From: Wocania arenilitoris | Lineage (GTDB): Bacteria; Bacteroidota; Bacteroidia; Flavobacteriales; Flavobacteriaceae | Length of the DNA: 64,000 nucleotides | Direction of reading: 5' to 3' | Assembly: GCF_021728535.1 (NCBI RefSeq) | Contig: NZ_JAKKDU010000005.1 | Span: 1-64,000, forward strand | Shown: positions 16,715-25,426 of the stretch, one piece after another | How the letters are laid out: the number at the start of each line of letters is the position of its first letter | Position numbering within the stretch: position 1 is the stretch's first letter | Translations under genes and position numbers: made by a program | Notes under the pieces: generated by a model | What the model was told of the DNA's origin: nothing | The model's input: only the letters and a program-made list of their open reading frames with translations | Databases searched by the model: none

Positions 16715-18565
16715 ATGGCAGATATTATTCAACTTTTACCAGACCACGTTGCAAATCAAATAGCAGCTGGAGAAGTTGTACAACGGCCAGCTTCGGTTGT
16801 AAAAGAATTAATTGAAAATGCTATTGATGCTAGTGCAACAACCATAAAGCTTATAATAAAAGACGCAGGCAAAACCCTTATTCAAGTTATTGATGATGGT
16901 AAAGGTATGAGTACTACCGATGCACGATTAAGTTTCGAGCGTCATGCCACATCTAAAATTAGAACAGCAGACGATTTATTTCAACTACATACTAAAGGTT
17001 TTCGTGGCGAAGCTTTAGCAAGTATTGCTGCCATTGCTCATGTAGAGCTAAAAACAAAACAAGAGCAAGACGATGTGGGTAATACCATTATTATTGAAGG
17101 AAGTAAAGTCGCGTCGCAAGATGTAACCGTAACGCCTAAGGGTACATCAATTTCTGTAAAAAACTTATTTTTCAATATACCTGCACGTCGCAATTTTTTA
17201 AAATCGAATACTGTTGAGTTACGCCATATTATTGATGAATTTCATCGCGTAGCGCTAGCACATCCCAATATTAGTTTTGCTATGTATAATAACGGTAGCG
17301 AAACTTTTAACTTACCTGTTAGTAACTACAGGCAACGCATTGTAAATATTTTTGGGAATAAAACCAATGAGAAATTAGTACCCGTTGAAGAGGATACTGA
17401 AGTACTTAAAATTTCAGGGTTTGTAGGTAAACCAGAATACGCTAAAAAAACCAGAGGTGAGCAATATTTTTTTGTTAACAACAGATTTATTAAAAGTGCT
17501 TATTTAAACCATGCTATTGCCTCAGCTTTTGATGGCTTACTTAAAAATGGTACGCACCCAAGTTATTTTTTAAATTTAGAAGTCGATCCACAAACTATAG
17601 ATATTAATATTCACCCCACAAAAACAGAGGTTAAGTTTGATGACGAACATACTTTATACGCCTTATTACGTTCTGCGGTAAAACACAGTTTAGGACAGTT
17701 TAACATTGCGCCTGTATTAGATTTTGAAAGAGATTCGAACCTTGATACACCATACAGTTATAATAAAACTAAAACAAGTACACCAACTATTGAAGTAGAT
17801 AAAAGCTTCAATCCGTTTCAAGAAGAAGCACCTTCAAAAACAAAAAGAACTAATTATAAAAAAGAACCTGTTGGAAGTTGGGAAAATTTATATGTTGGAT
17901 TAGAATCAAAAGGCACAAAAACACAGCAAGATTTTAGTGAGGTTCATTTTGAAAGTGAAGAGTCTACAGGAAATATGTTTAGTGATGATAAGCAAGTAGA
18001 TAAAATTCAAACCACATATCAGCTACATAATAAATACATTGTTAGTACAATTAAGTCGGGTATGTTGGTAATCGACCAACACCGAGCGCATCAACGTATT
18101 TTGTATGAAGATTTTTTGAAAAATATGACGATTAAAGAAGCGGTAAGTCAGCAATTACTATTTCCGCTTCAGCTTCATTTTTCGGTACAAGATATTGCCA
18201 TTATAAATCAGTTAAAAGATGATTTAGAGCATACGGGTTTTATCTTTTCTAGCGTTAATAAAGAATCGGTCGAGATTATTGGTGTGCCTATTAGCGTACC
18301 AGAAAGCGAAGTATCTATTATTTTAGAGCAACTAATTAGCGATGTAGAAAACGAGGTGCCCGATACACATTTTAGTGCTACCGATTTGTTGGCAAAATCC
18401 ATGGCAAAAAGCTTAGCTATCAAAACGGGGCAATCTTTACAAAAAGACGAACAAGAACATTTGGTAAACAGTTTATTTGCTTGCAAAGAACCAAATGTAT
18501 CGCCTACTAATCGAACAACATTTATTACCATGAGTGTTGACGAATTAGATAAAAAATTTATATAA
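16715..18565 (+). CDS. mutL: DNA mismatch repair protein MutL
   Basis: A 616-residue protein with the N-terminal GHKL ATPase: ELIENAIDA (31-39), DDGKGM (60-65), TKGFRGEAL (93-101). The C-terminal dimerisation domain starts near 425. The endonuclease motif DQHAxxExxxxE is present as DQHRAHQRILYE (454-465), so the Ala and first Glu are replaced by Arg and Gln. The last motif (ACKEPNVSPTNRTTF, 589-603) also departs from the usual Cys-Pro-His-Gly form. It should couple MutS to downstream repair, but nicking activity is doubtful. Confidence 0.93.
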   Translation: MADIIQLLPDHVANQIAAGEVVQRPASVVKELIENAIDASATTIKLIIKDAGKTLIQVIDDGKGMSTTDARLSFERHATSKIRTADDLFQLHTKGFRGEALASIAAIAHVELKTKQEQDDVGNTIIIEGSKVASQDVTVTPKGTSISVKNLFFNIPARRNFLKSNTVELRHIIDEFHRVALAHPNISFAMYNNGSETFNLPVSNYRQRIVNIFGNKTNEKLVPVEEDTEVLKISGFVGKPEYAKKTRGEQYFFVNNRFIKSAYLNHAIASAFDGLLKNGTHPSYFLNLEVDPQTIDINIHPTKTEVKFDDEHTLYALLRSAVKHSLGQFNIAPVLDFERDSNLDTPYSYNKTKTSTPTIEVDKSFNPFQEEAPSKTKRTNYKKEPVGSWENLYVGLESKGTKTQQDFSEVHFESEESTGNMFSDDKQVDKIQTTYQLHNKYIVSTIKSGMLVIDQHRAHQRILYEDFLKNMTIKEAVSQQLLFPLQLHFSVQDIAIINQLKDDLEHTGFIFSSVNKESVEIIGVPISVPESEVSIILEQLISDVENEVPDTHFSATDLLAKSMAKSLAIKTGQSLQKDEQEHLVNSLFACKEPNVSPTNRTTFITMSVDELDKKFI

Positions 18566-18668
18566 ATTAAGATAGAAGACAGAAGGAAGTTGAAGTGAAA
18601 TAGTTATGTCAACTTAAACGCTCCCGAAAGCTTTTGAGACGAAAGGTCTTAAAAATAGGATTAAAATT

Positions 18669-19511
18669 ATGATGAGAATTTCAGATACTGTTAAGCATTT
18701 ATTAATCATTAACTTATTAATGTTTGTTGGGACGATATTTGTTGGTAAAGGCATTTTGTTTTACGATTTGTTTGCGATGCATTTTCCTACTCATGAAGCT
18801 TTTAAACCTTGGCAAATTATTACACATATGTTTATGCATGGTGGTGCAGATTTAAATAATTTTAGCATAATGCATATCTTATTTAACATGTTTGCACTAT
18901 GGATGTTTGGTACGCCTGTAGAACAAGTGCTTGGAAGTAAAAAGTTTTTGTTTATTTATTTTTCTGCTGGATTGGGAGCAGTGGCTTTACAAGTAGGGTA
19001 TTATTATTTTGATTACTATTCTGCTTTAAGTGGTATTGCTGATTTAAATATGAGTAGAGATATGATTAGTAAAATTGTTTCGATTGATGCTAGTGAAGGA
19101 CAGTATATAAAAGGGGAAATATTAAGTAAGCAAATGATGCCCATTTTGGCTGAATATAATTTTAATCCAGATTTAATTAATAGCGAAGCATTCAAATCGT
19201 TATTTGATATGAATGTTATAGCAAGAAATACTATGGTTGGTGCATCAGGTTGTATTATGGGAATTTTAGCAGCTTTTGGTATGATGAACCCAAACGCAGA
19301 ATTAATGCTCATCTTTTTACCAATTCCTATAAAAGCTAAATATTTTATTCCTGGAATTATTATTTTAGATTTAGTTTCTGGAATTACAGGGCAGTCGTTT
19401 TTTAGTCCAAGTAATACGGCGCATTTCGCACATGTTGGTGGGGCATTAACAGGCTTTTTAATTATGTGGTATTGGAAAAAAACACAGTTTAACAGAAACC
19501 GTTGGAATTAG
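18669..19511 (+). CDS. Rhomboid family intramembrane serine protease (with loop insertion)
   Basis: A 280-residue polytopic protein; ATGATG at the start leaves a one-codon uncertainty. The catalytic Ser193 is in VGASGCIMG and the catalytic His255 in AHFAHVGGALTG; HILFNMFALWMFG (69-81) is the typical TM2 region. Between the third and catalytic helices there is an unusual soluble insertion of about 70 residues (112-185). Rhomboids cut transmembrane substrates within the membrane. It is immediately followed (1-base gap) by a second rhomboid gene. Confidence 0.9.
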   Translation: MMRISDTVKHLLIINLLMFVGTIFVGKGILFYDLFAMHFPTHEAFKPWQIITHMFMHGGADLNNFSIMHILFNMFALWMFGTPVEQVLGSKKFLFIYFSAGLGAVALQVGYYYFDYYSALSGIADLNMSRDMISKIVSIDASEGQYIKGEILSKQMMPILAEYNFNPDLINSEAFKSLFDMNVIARNTMVGASGCIMGILAAFGMMNPNAELMLIFLPIPIKAKYFIPGIIILDLVSGITGQSFFSPSNTAHFAHVGGALTGFLIMWYWKKTQFNRNRWN

Positions 19512-19512
19512 A

Positions 19513-20382
19513 ATGACTCCACTCTCTCAAGACATAAAAAGTAAACTATCAAGACTCAATGTATTAGAAAAAATTATAGCTATTAATGTTGTTGTTTTTG
19601 TTATTGGTTTAATTTTAAGAACAAGTTTCTCTTGGTTTGAATTACCAGGTGATTTGTCAGATTTTATACTAAAACCTTGGTCAATTATCACCTATGCTTT
19701 TTTACATGGCGATTTCTGGCATATCTTTTTAAATATGCTGGTTTTATATTTTGTAGGCCGTATGTTTTTAAATTTATTTAGTGCTAAAATGGCACTCAAT
19801 ATTTATCTTCTTGGAGCTATTTCTGGCGGAGTATTGTATATGCTATGCTTTACGTTATTTCCAAATATACTTGGTGCTAACTCAAGTTTAGTTGGTGCGT
19901 CTGCAGCAGTAAGAGCATTACTAATTTTTATCTGTGCCTACATGCCAAATCAAGAAGTACGTTTTTTTACCTTCAGTTTAAAGCTAGGATACATTGGTGT
20001 AGCTATTGTTGTTTTGGATATTTTAGGATTGATTTCAGGTATTTCAGATCCTATTTATGGAAATGCTGGTGGTTATTTAGCACATTTAGGAGGTGCATTA
20101 TTAGGTTATTATTACGCTAAACAATTATTAAAAGGGAAAGACATTGGGAAAGGTTTCGAGAAGCTAATGGATGGTTTTGTAAGCTTATTTAAACCTTCAA
20201 AAAAGAGACCTTTAAAAACGGTTCACAAAAATAAAAGTAAAGTTGGCGGATATACTAAAGGTGAGTTTAATCAGTTTAATAATCAGAAAAAAATTGATGT
20301 TATACTAGACAAAATTAGTAAAAGTGGTTACGATAGTTTAACTGCCGAAGAAAAAGAGTTTCTTTTTAAAGCAGGAAAATAG
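19513..20382 (+). CDS. Rhomboid family intramembrane serine protease (cytosolic tail)
   Basis: A 289-residue protein with six or so membrane helices followed by a soluble C-terminal tail (about 205-289) rich in Lys. The catalytic Ser130 is in VGASAAVRA and His191 in AHLGGALLGYY; HIFLNMLVLYFVG is the conserved helix. The tail ends with a short helical segment (LDKISKSGYDSLTAEEKEFLFKAGK) seen in many Bacteroidota rhomboids. It is co-transcribed with the preceding rhomboid, so the two may divide substrates. Confidence 0.9.
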   Translation: MTPLSQDIKSKLSRLNVLEKIIAINVVVFVIGLILRTSFSWFELPGDLSDFILKPWSIITYAFLHGDFWHIFLNMLVLYFVGRMFLNLFSAKMALNIYLLGAISGGVLYMLCFTLFPNILGANSSLVGASAAVRALLIFICAYMPNQEVRFFTFSLKLGYIGVAIVVLDILGLISGISDPIYGNAGGYLAHLGGALLGYYYAKQLLKGKDIGKGFEKLMDGFVSLFKPSKKRPLKTVHKNKSKVGGYTKGEFNQFNNQKKIDVILDKISKSGYDSLTAEEKEFLFKAGK

Positions 20383-20392
20383 TTTTTTAAGT

Positions 20393-20419
20393 GAAGACTG
20401 ATGACAGGTGACCGATGAC
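20393..20419 (+). repeat. Left inverted repeat flanking the four-helix-bundle gene
   Basis: The 27 bases beginning GAAGACTGATGAC match the reverse complement of 20815-20841 at 22 of 27 positions, framing one gene. Confidence 0.55.
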
Positions 20420-20446
20420 GAAGAGCATTGAACTAAAAATATAATT

Positions 20447-20803
20447 ATGAGCAAATTTAAATTTGAAAAATTATTGATTTGGCAAAAGGCTATGGATTTA
20501 GGTGAAGAAATAAATTTGTTAATTGATGATTTTCCAAAGAAGGAAATTTATAATCTTTCTTCTCAATTATTAAGAGCGATAGACTCTGTAGCTTTAAATA
20601 TTTCTGAAGGGTCTATTGGTCAATCTAACCCTGAGCAAAATAAGTTTATTGGATACTCCATTCGTTCATTAGCTGAGGTCATTACTTGCTTGCATAAAGC
20701 ATCTAGACGACATTATATTGCTAAAAATCAGTTTAATAAGTTTTATGAAGAATCTTTTTATTTAATGAATATGATGTTAGCTTTTAGAAAAAACTTAAAA
20801 TAA
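20447..20803 (+). CDS. Four-helix bundle protein (23S rRNA IVS-type)
   Basis: A 118-residue all-helical protein with the family features KFEKLLIWQKAMDL, LLRAIDSVALNISEGS, FIGYSIRSLAEVITCL and a final helix YLMNMMLAFRKNL. Members are found in 23S rRNA intervening sequences and as stand-alone genes scattered in Bacteroidota genomes; their fold is related to Avd of diversity-generating retroelements. No reverse transcriptase is nearby. The gene is bracketed by inverted repeats, which suggests it moves as a unit. Confidence 0.85.
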   Translation: MSKFKFEKLLIWQKAMDLGEEINLLIDDFPKKEIYNLSSQLLRAIDSVALNISEGSIGQSNPEQNKFIGYSIRSLAEVITCLHKASRRHYIAKNQFNKFYEESFYLMNMMLAFRKNLK

Positions 20804-20814
20804 ATCAGTCATGA

Positions 20815-20841
20815 GTCAACGGTCTTCCGTCATCCGTCTTC
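20815..20841 (-). repeat. Right inverted repeat flanking the four-helix-bundle gene
   Basis: Read on the minus strand it begins GAAGACGGATGAC and aligns with the left copy at 20393-20419, with five mismatches. Confidence 0.55.
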
Positions 20842-20853
20842 AATCATAAATCC

Positions 20854-21876
20854 ATGAAAAAACTAAATTTTATAAATAAAATCATTTACTTTATAAATGC
20901 AGTTTTTGCAATATTTCTTTTATTATCTTTTCTTTTGCCTTATACACCACCTAAAACTTTTTCAGTATTATCTGTCCTTAGTCTGGGTGTAGCATTTTTA
21001 ATTTTATGCAATGTTTTGTTTTTTTTATACTGGCTTATTAAACTTAAAAAAGAGCTTGTATTATCGTTACTTGTGCTATTTTTAGGTTATCTGTTTTTTG
21101 GCTCGTTGTATAAGTTTTCATCTTCAAAATATATTGAAAGTCCTAATAATTTTAAAGTTATGAATTATAACGTAAGGTTATTTAATCTTTATAAATGGAT
21201 TGATGAGGATAGTGTTGAAATTAAGATTGTAGATTTTATAAAAACCGAATCACCAGAAGTTATAAGCGTTCAAGAGTACCATCCACATAAAAATATTGAT
21301 TTATCTTTTTTTAAGTATAAATTTGAAAAGCTTTCGGGTAAAAAAACAAAGTACGGGCAAGCTATTTTTTCTCAATATCCCATTGTGCATTCAGGTTCTA
21401 TTGAATTTCCAGACACAGGTAATAATGCTATTTTTGCTGATGTTGTAAAAGGAGTAGATACAATAAGAGTTTACAATATTCATTTAGAATCATTACGTAT
21501 TGATACCAAAGTTGAAAGTCTTAAAAAAGAAGATTCCGAACGTCTTTTTAAAAGAATTGGTACCACCTTTAAAATGCAACAGTTTCAAAGCGAATTATTT
21601 TTAATGCATAAAAAACAATGCAACTATAAAATGATTATTTGTGGCGATTTTAATAATACGGCTTTTTCGTATGTGTATCGAAAAATTAAAGGGGATTTAA
21701 ACGATGCTTTTATTGAAGCTGGAAATGGTTTTGGACGAACTTACGATTTTAAATTCTTCCCTATAAGAATCGATTTTATTTTAACTGATGATGCTTTTTC
21801 AGTTAATGGGTTTAAAGCTTATAACGACCATTATTCAGATCATTACCCTATAATGGCAACTTTGAGTACTCAGTAG
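20854..21876 (+). CDS. Endonuclease/exonuclease/phosphatase family membrane protein
   Basis: A 340-residue protein with two or three N-terminal membrane helices (about 8-90) and a C-terminal EEP domain (about 100-340). Catalytic landmarks are MNYNVRLFN (Asn), VISVQEYHP (metal Glu), YNIHLES (His), CGDFNNT (Asp/Asn) and SDHYPIMAT (terminal Asp-His). Such membrane-anchored EEP proteins are predicted phosphodiesterases; the substrate could be nucleic acid, lipid or a small molecule. The stop codon overlaps a small TCAGT-rich repeat. Confidence 0.85.
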   Translation: MKKLNFINKIIYFINAVFAIFLLLSFLLPYTPPKTFSVLSVLSLGVAFLILCNVLFFLYWLIKLKKELVLSLLVLFLGYLFFGSLYKFSSSKYIESPNNFKVMNYNVRLFNLYKWIDEDSVEIKIVDFIKTESPEVISVQEYHPHKNIDLSFFKYKFEKLSGKKTKYGQAIFSQYPIVHSGSIEFPDTGNNAIFADVVKGVDTIRVYNIHLESLRIDTKVESLKKEDSERLFKRIGTTFKMQQFQSELFLMHKKQCNYKMIICGDFNNTAFSYVYRKIKGDLNDAFIEAGNGFGRTYDFKFFPIRIDFILTDDAFSVNGFKAYNDHYSDHYPIMATLSTQ

Positions 21877-21880
21877 GAAC

Positions 21881-21981
21881 TATTCAGTACTCAGTCTCAG
21901 TATTCAGTGGATTTGATAAAGATGTAAAAAGGCATGACCCATTTTATCTTTTAAAACTTTGCGCCTTAGCGTCTTTGCGTG
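21881..21981. repeat. Intergenic simple and dispersed repeats
   Basis: 21881-21910 contains four TCAGT units in a row of imperfect repeats. 21957-21981 reads CTTTGCGCCTTAGCGTCTTT then GCGTG, an internal TTTGCG/TTAGCG repeat type that is common between genes in Bacteroidota. Confidence 0.4.
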
Positions 21982-21987
21982 AAAAAA

Positions 21988-22296
21988 TCACATAAAAGCA
22001 CAATCCACCACATCTGCAATGATATGAATTACCAACCCTAGAGCTACTAATCTAGATTTTTTAGGAATTAATAGAAACAGATAAAATGTAATAGCGAAAT
22101 AGGAGTGAAGCGGATGAAAACCAATACTACATCTATTGGGGTCGAAAATAGGTGTGGCTAATAAGTGATCTAAATCTATTAACATGCCAGAAATCATAAC
22201 TAAAAAGGTATACTTCCAATTTGATTTAAACCATATTAAAGCTATAGCAAGCGGTATTAAAAAATGAAAACCATAATGTGCAAAAAATTGTAGCAT
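21988..22296 (-). CDS. DUF6122 family membrane protein
   Basis: A 102-residue protein with three to four hydrophobic segments and conserved His/Asp positions (MLQFFAHYGFHFLIP, MLIDLDHLLATP, HPLHSYF, IHIIADVVDC). The DLDHLL block with spaced His residues resembles a membrane metal-dependent hydrolase of the YdjM type. The start ATG shares its last base with the stop of the upstream WbqC gene (22296), so it is translationally coupled. Confidence 0.75.
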   Translation of the reverse strand: MLQFFAHYGFHFLIPLAIALIWFKSNWKYTFLVMISGMLIDLDHLLATPIFDPNRCSIGFHPLHSYFAITFYLFLLIPKKSRLVALGLVIHIIADVVDCAFM

Positions 22297-22919
22297 TATT
22301 GTTTAGTAAGTGTTTGAGATTCTAAATAATCTAAAGTATTTGGGCCTTCGTTAAACAACAAATCCAGAATACTCAAATTAGGAATAAAACCGTGTTTGTT
22401 ACTAAATACCTGTGTGTAAATTTCAAACTTTTGAGGTTGTTCTTTTTTAGCATTTACTAAACCTCTAAAATCTATTTTGTTTTCAACAGATTTTTGAAAA
22501 GTTTCAGTTTTGGTGGTGTTTAAATCTAATTGTAAACAATCAAAAATCACTTCAATACACTTCAAATTAAAATCTAAAATGTAATTTACTTTTGAATTAA
22601 ATAGAGGTTTGATATCATCTTCGTAGTATTCAAAAAAAGGTGAGGTTCTATAGGCCGAAAGAAGCGATTTCCAATGCAGACTTTGCCAGTTTTCATCATT
22701 AAAAATCTTAACATCTCGGTATTTCCGACGATTTTTTTGGGAATGAATTACAGGAATATTTAAAGCTAATTTACCATTTGCACCGTAGATATAAGCTCGA
22801 TTTCTATAGGTTTGTTTTACAAAATTATCATCACTTTCAAACACAACTTCTTTGGCTTGTACCATTGCAACAAAATGTGCAATATTTGGGAAGTATGCTG
22901 GATGAAGTAAGATGTTCAT
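22296..22919 (-). CDS. WbqC-like family protein
   Basis: A 207-residue protein matching WbqC: MNILLHPAYFPNIAHF, then VKQTYRNRAYIYGANGKLALNIPV, NWQSLHWKSLLSAYRTSPFFEYYED, and LLFNEGPNTLDYLE near the end. WbqC proteins are found in glycan biosynthesis and in Bacteroidota between lepB and DUF6122, but the reaction is not established. It follows lepB on the same strand with 89 bases between, occupied by a palindromic repeat. Confidence 0.85.
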   Translation of the reverse strand: MNILLHPAYFPNIAHFVAMVQAKEVVFESDDNFVKQTYRNRAYIYGANGKLALNIPVIHSQKNRRKYRDVKIFNDENWQSLHWKSLLSAYRTSPFFEYYEDDIKPLFNSKVNYILDFNLKCIEVIFDCLQLDLNTTKTETFQKSVENKIDFRGLVNAKKEQPQKFEIYTQVFSNKHGFIPNLSILDLLFNEGPNTLDYLESQTLTKQ

Positions 22920-22927
22920 TCGTTACT

Positions 22928-23000
22928 GTCATTCCTGCTAAAACAGGAATTTTATAAATTGAAATATTGTAAAATAGAATCCTGCTTGCGCAGGAATGAC
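22928..23000. repeat. Inverted pair of dispersed palindromic repeats
   Basis: GTCATTCCTGC (22928-22938) is the exact inverse of GCAGGAATGAC (22990-23000). Each end also holds its own small palindrome (CCTGctaaaaCAGG and CCTGCttgcGCAGG). The unit fills most of the lepB-wbqC spacer and belongs to the same family as 36587-36613 and probably 12041-12068. Confidence 0.7.
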
Positions 23001-23008
23001 AAAATGTA

Positions 23009-24592
23009 TTAACTATTTGTTTTCTTGCGTTTTCTCCATTTATTAAATCCAATCCAACCAAACAATAAAACTAAAAACGGAATTAGATAAGATGTGGCTT
23101 TTCCACTGCCGTGAACTGTTGTAAACCAACGTTCCCAACGCGGATTTTTAATACCATCCCAACTCATCCAAATAAATACTGGTTTACCTAAAATATGGCT
23201 AAAAGGTACAAACCCCCATCGTCTAGCATCAATCGAGTTATGGCGGTTATCACCCATCATCCAATAATAATTTTGTTTAAAAGTGTATGTATTTGCAACT
23301 TCACCATTTATTAAAATTTGATTACCCTTAACTTTAAGTGAGTTGCCTTCGTATTCAGTTATAACACGTTTATAAAGTGGTAAAACATTTAAATTTAAGT
23401 CGATAGTTTTTCCTTCTTCAGGAATATAAAGTGGGCCAAAAAAATCGATATTCCAATTATAATCGGGATGATGTGGAAAAATATTAGGGTCTCTACGACC
23501 TTTTTCGTCTTTAATAGGGGTGATGCTAGCAACATTTGGGTGATTTTTAAACTTTGCTAAGGCTTCATCAGAAATTGCAGAAAAGCCATATGTATTTTGT
23601 TGGTTTACAATACCAAATCCATCAGTTATATCGTATCGTTCTTTAAGATATTTCGCATTAAATTGATTTGTTTTTGGCTGTACATAATAGCTAAATTGTA
23701 AATGTGCCCTATCAGGTAATACATTTTTCTCCCCATTTATGTATACATAACCATCACGAATTTCTAAAGAATCTCCAGCAATTGCAACACAACGTTTTAC
23801 TAAGTTTGTTTTTTTGTCGATAGGTTTGTAATAGTTTCTGTCTGGAGTGAAATCATTCATATTTCTCAGCGTATCTGCTGGTTGATTAAAAACAACAATT
23901 TCGTTTCTATCAATTTTTTCAAATCCGGGTAATCGTAAATAAGGTAATTGTAATTTGTTTATCCAAGAGGTTTTTCTTTCTTCAAAGCGATCGTTAAATA
24001 AGTATGATTTTTTATTTAAAATAGGAATAGTATCGTGTACCATTGGTGCTCCAACAGTGGTCATTGGAATTCTTGCTCCGTAATGAAATTTACTAACAAA
24101 TAAAAAGTCGCCTACTAGTAGAGATTTTTCTAACGATGACGACGGTATTGTAAAAGGTTGAATAAAATAGGTATGCACAATAGTTGCAGCTACAATAGCA
24201 AATAAAATGGAGCTTGTCCACTCACCTGAACCCGATTTAGGTTGTAATTCTCTTTCTTTTACATAGTGAACATCAGCTATATAATTTAAATAGTAATTAT
24301 AAAAACCTAGGGTTACGACTGCTAAAAATGTATCTAAATAGGTGTTTTTACCAAAGCTTCTTGCAGTTTCTACCCAAATTGCAATTAGCATAATTAAGTT
24401 AACAATAGGCAGAAATAGTAGAATAATCCACCACCAAGGACGATTTATAATTTTCATTAAAACAACGCCGTTATAAACAGGAACAAAAGCTTCCCAAGCT
24501 TGTCTACCTGCTTTTGTATACAATTTCCATGTACCAAGGCCATGAATAACTTGAATAATTAGAATGAATATTAACCACTGTGATAGTGTCAT
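23009..24592 (-). CDS. lepB: Signal peptidase I (Bacteroidota long form)
   Basis: A 527-residue leader peptidase. Four or so N-terminal helices (1-105, a DUF5684-like region) precede the catalytic part. The catalytic Ser153 is in IPSSSLEKSLLVGD (canonical Met and Pro replaced by Leu and Lys). The catalytic Lys266 is in NLVKRCVAIAGD, and MMGDNRHNSIDARRWGFVP is box E. Long insertions around 185-250 and 300-400 explain the size and are usual in Flavobacteriia. It removes signal peptides from exported proteins. It is followed by WbqC and preceded by dapB on the same strand. Confidence 0.92.
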   Translation of the reverse strand: MTLSQWLIFILIIQVIHGLGTWKLYTKAGRQAWEAFVPVYNGVVLMKIINRPWWWIILLFLPIVNLIMLIAIWVETARSFGKNTYLDTFLAVVTLGFYNYYLNYIADVHYVKERELQPKSGSGEWTSSILFAIVAATIVHTYFIQPFTIPSSSLEKSLLVGDFLFVSKFHYGARIPMTTVGAPMVHDTIPILNKKSYLFNDRFEERKTSWINKLQLPYLRLPGFEKIDRNEIVVFNQPADTLRNMNDFTPDRNYYKPIDKKTNLVKRCVAIAGDSLEIRDGYVYINGEKNVLPDRAHLQFSYYVQPKTNQFNAKYLKERYDITDGFGIVNQQNTYGFSAISDEALAKFKNHPNVASITPIKDEKGRRDPNIFPHHPDYNWNIDFFGPLYIPEEGKTIDLNLNVLPLYKRVITEYEGNSLKVKGNQILINGEVANTYTFKQNYYWMMGDNRHNSIDARRWGFVPFSHILGKPVFIWMSWDGIKNPRWERWFTTVHGSGKATSYLIPFLVLLFGWIGFNKWRKRKKTNS

Positions 24593-24688
24593 AACTTAAT
24601 TTATTGATAATTGTCTAATGACAATTGATTAGTTTAATTGTTTTGTTAATTGCAAAGTAATATTTTGCTGTTACACACAAGTATAACA

Positions 24689-25393
24689 TTAACCTATATT
24701 TAACACGTCGTTCATGGTAAAAACACCAGTTTTTCCAACAAGCCATTCTGCAGCAATTACAGCACCTAAAGCAAAACCTTGTCTATTATGAGCTACATGT
24801 TCTATAGATATGGTATCTACTTCACTTTCGTAATTTACGGTGTGTGTTCCTGGAACATGCTTTATACGCTTTGACGTAATAGGAATGGTTTTTTTACCAG
24901 TTTCGTTTAGCTTCCAATTATCAAATTCAGCGTGTTTAGCAATAATGCCTTCGGCTAAAGTAATAGCTGTACCACTTGGTGCGTCTAGTTTTTGGGTATG
25001 ATGTATTTCTTCCATGGTAACATCATACTGCTTTAAATTACTCATCATTTTAGCCAGCGTTTTATTTAATTCGAAAAAAATATTAACACCTAAACTATAG
25101 TTAGAGGCGTATATAAAAGCACCATCTTTTTCTTTACATAAATTTACTGCATCATCATATTTAGCTAGCCAACCTGTTGTGCCTGAAATAACAGGAACAT
25201 TATTATTTATACAGTTTGAAATATTATTAAAAGCTACATTTGGGATACTAAAATCTATAGCAACATCAGCTTTCGTAAGATCGTAATTTTCATCATCTTT
25301 ATCAACCGTTAAAACAATATTATGCCCACGTTTAATGGCAATTTGCTCGATAGTTTTTCCCATTTTCCCGTATCCGAGTAAAGCTATATTCAT
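24689..25393 (-). CDS. dapB: 4-hydroxy-tetrahydrodipicolinate reductase
   Basis: A 234-residue NAD(P)H enzyme of lysine and diaminopimelate synthesis. The Rossmann start is MNIALLGYGKMGKTIEQ. The substrate-binding and catalytic block is EIHHTQKLDAPSGTA (about 146-160), with the HH pair and Lys. The protein is slightly shorter than E. coli DapB, typical for Bacteroidota. It lies between DUF5683/parB and lepB on the same strand. Confidence 0.93.
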   Translation of the reverse strand: MNIALLGYGKMGKTIEQIAIKRGHNIVLTVDKDDENYDLTKADVAIDFSIPNVAFNNISNCINNNVPVISGTTGWLAKYDDAVNLCKEKDGAFIYASNYSLGVNIFFELNKTLAKMMSNLKQYDVTMEEIHHTQKLDAPSGTAITLAEGIIAKHAEFDNWKLNETGKKTIPITSKRIKHVPGTHTVNYESEVDTISIEHVAHNRQGFALGAVIAAEWLVGKTGVFTMNDVLNIG

Positions 25394-25426
25394 ATATTAA
25401 ATGTTGTTTTTAATCCAATTATGGGT

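Noticed and set aside
22837-23061. 74-codon minus-strand ORF spanning the lepB-wbqC spacer
   Set aside because: It is mostly the translation of the palindromic repeat pair plus the ends of the two neighbouring genes in other frames.
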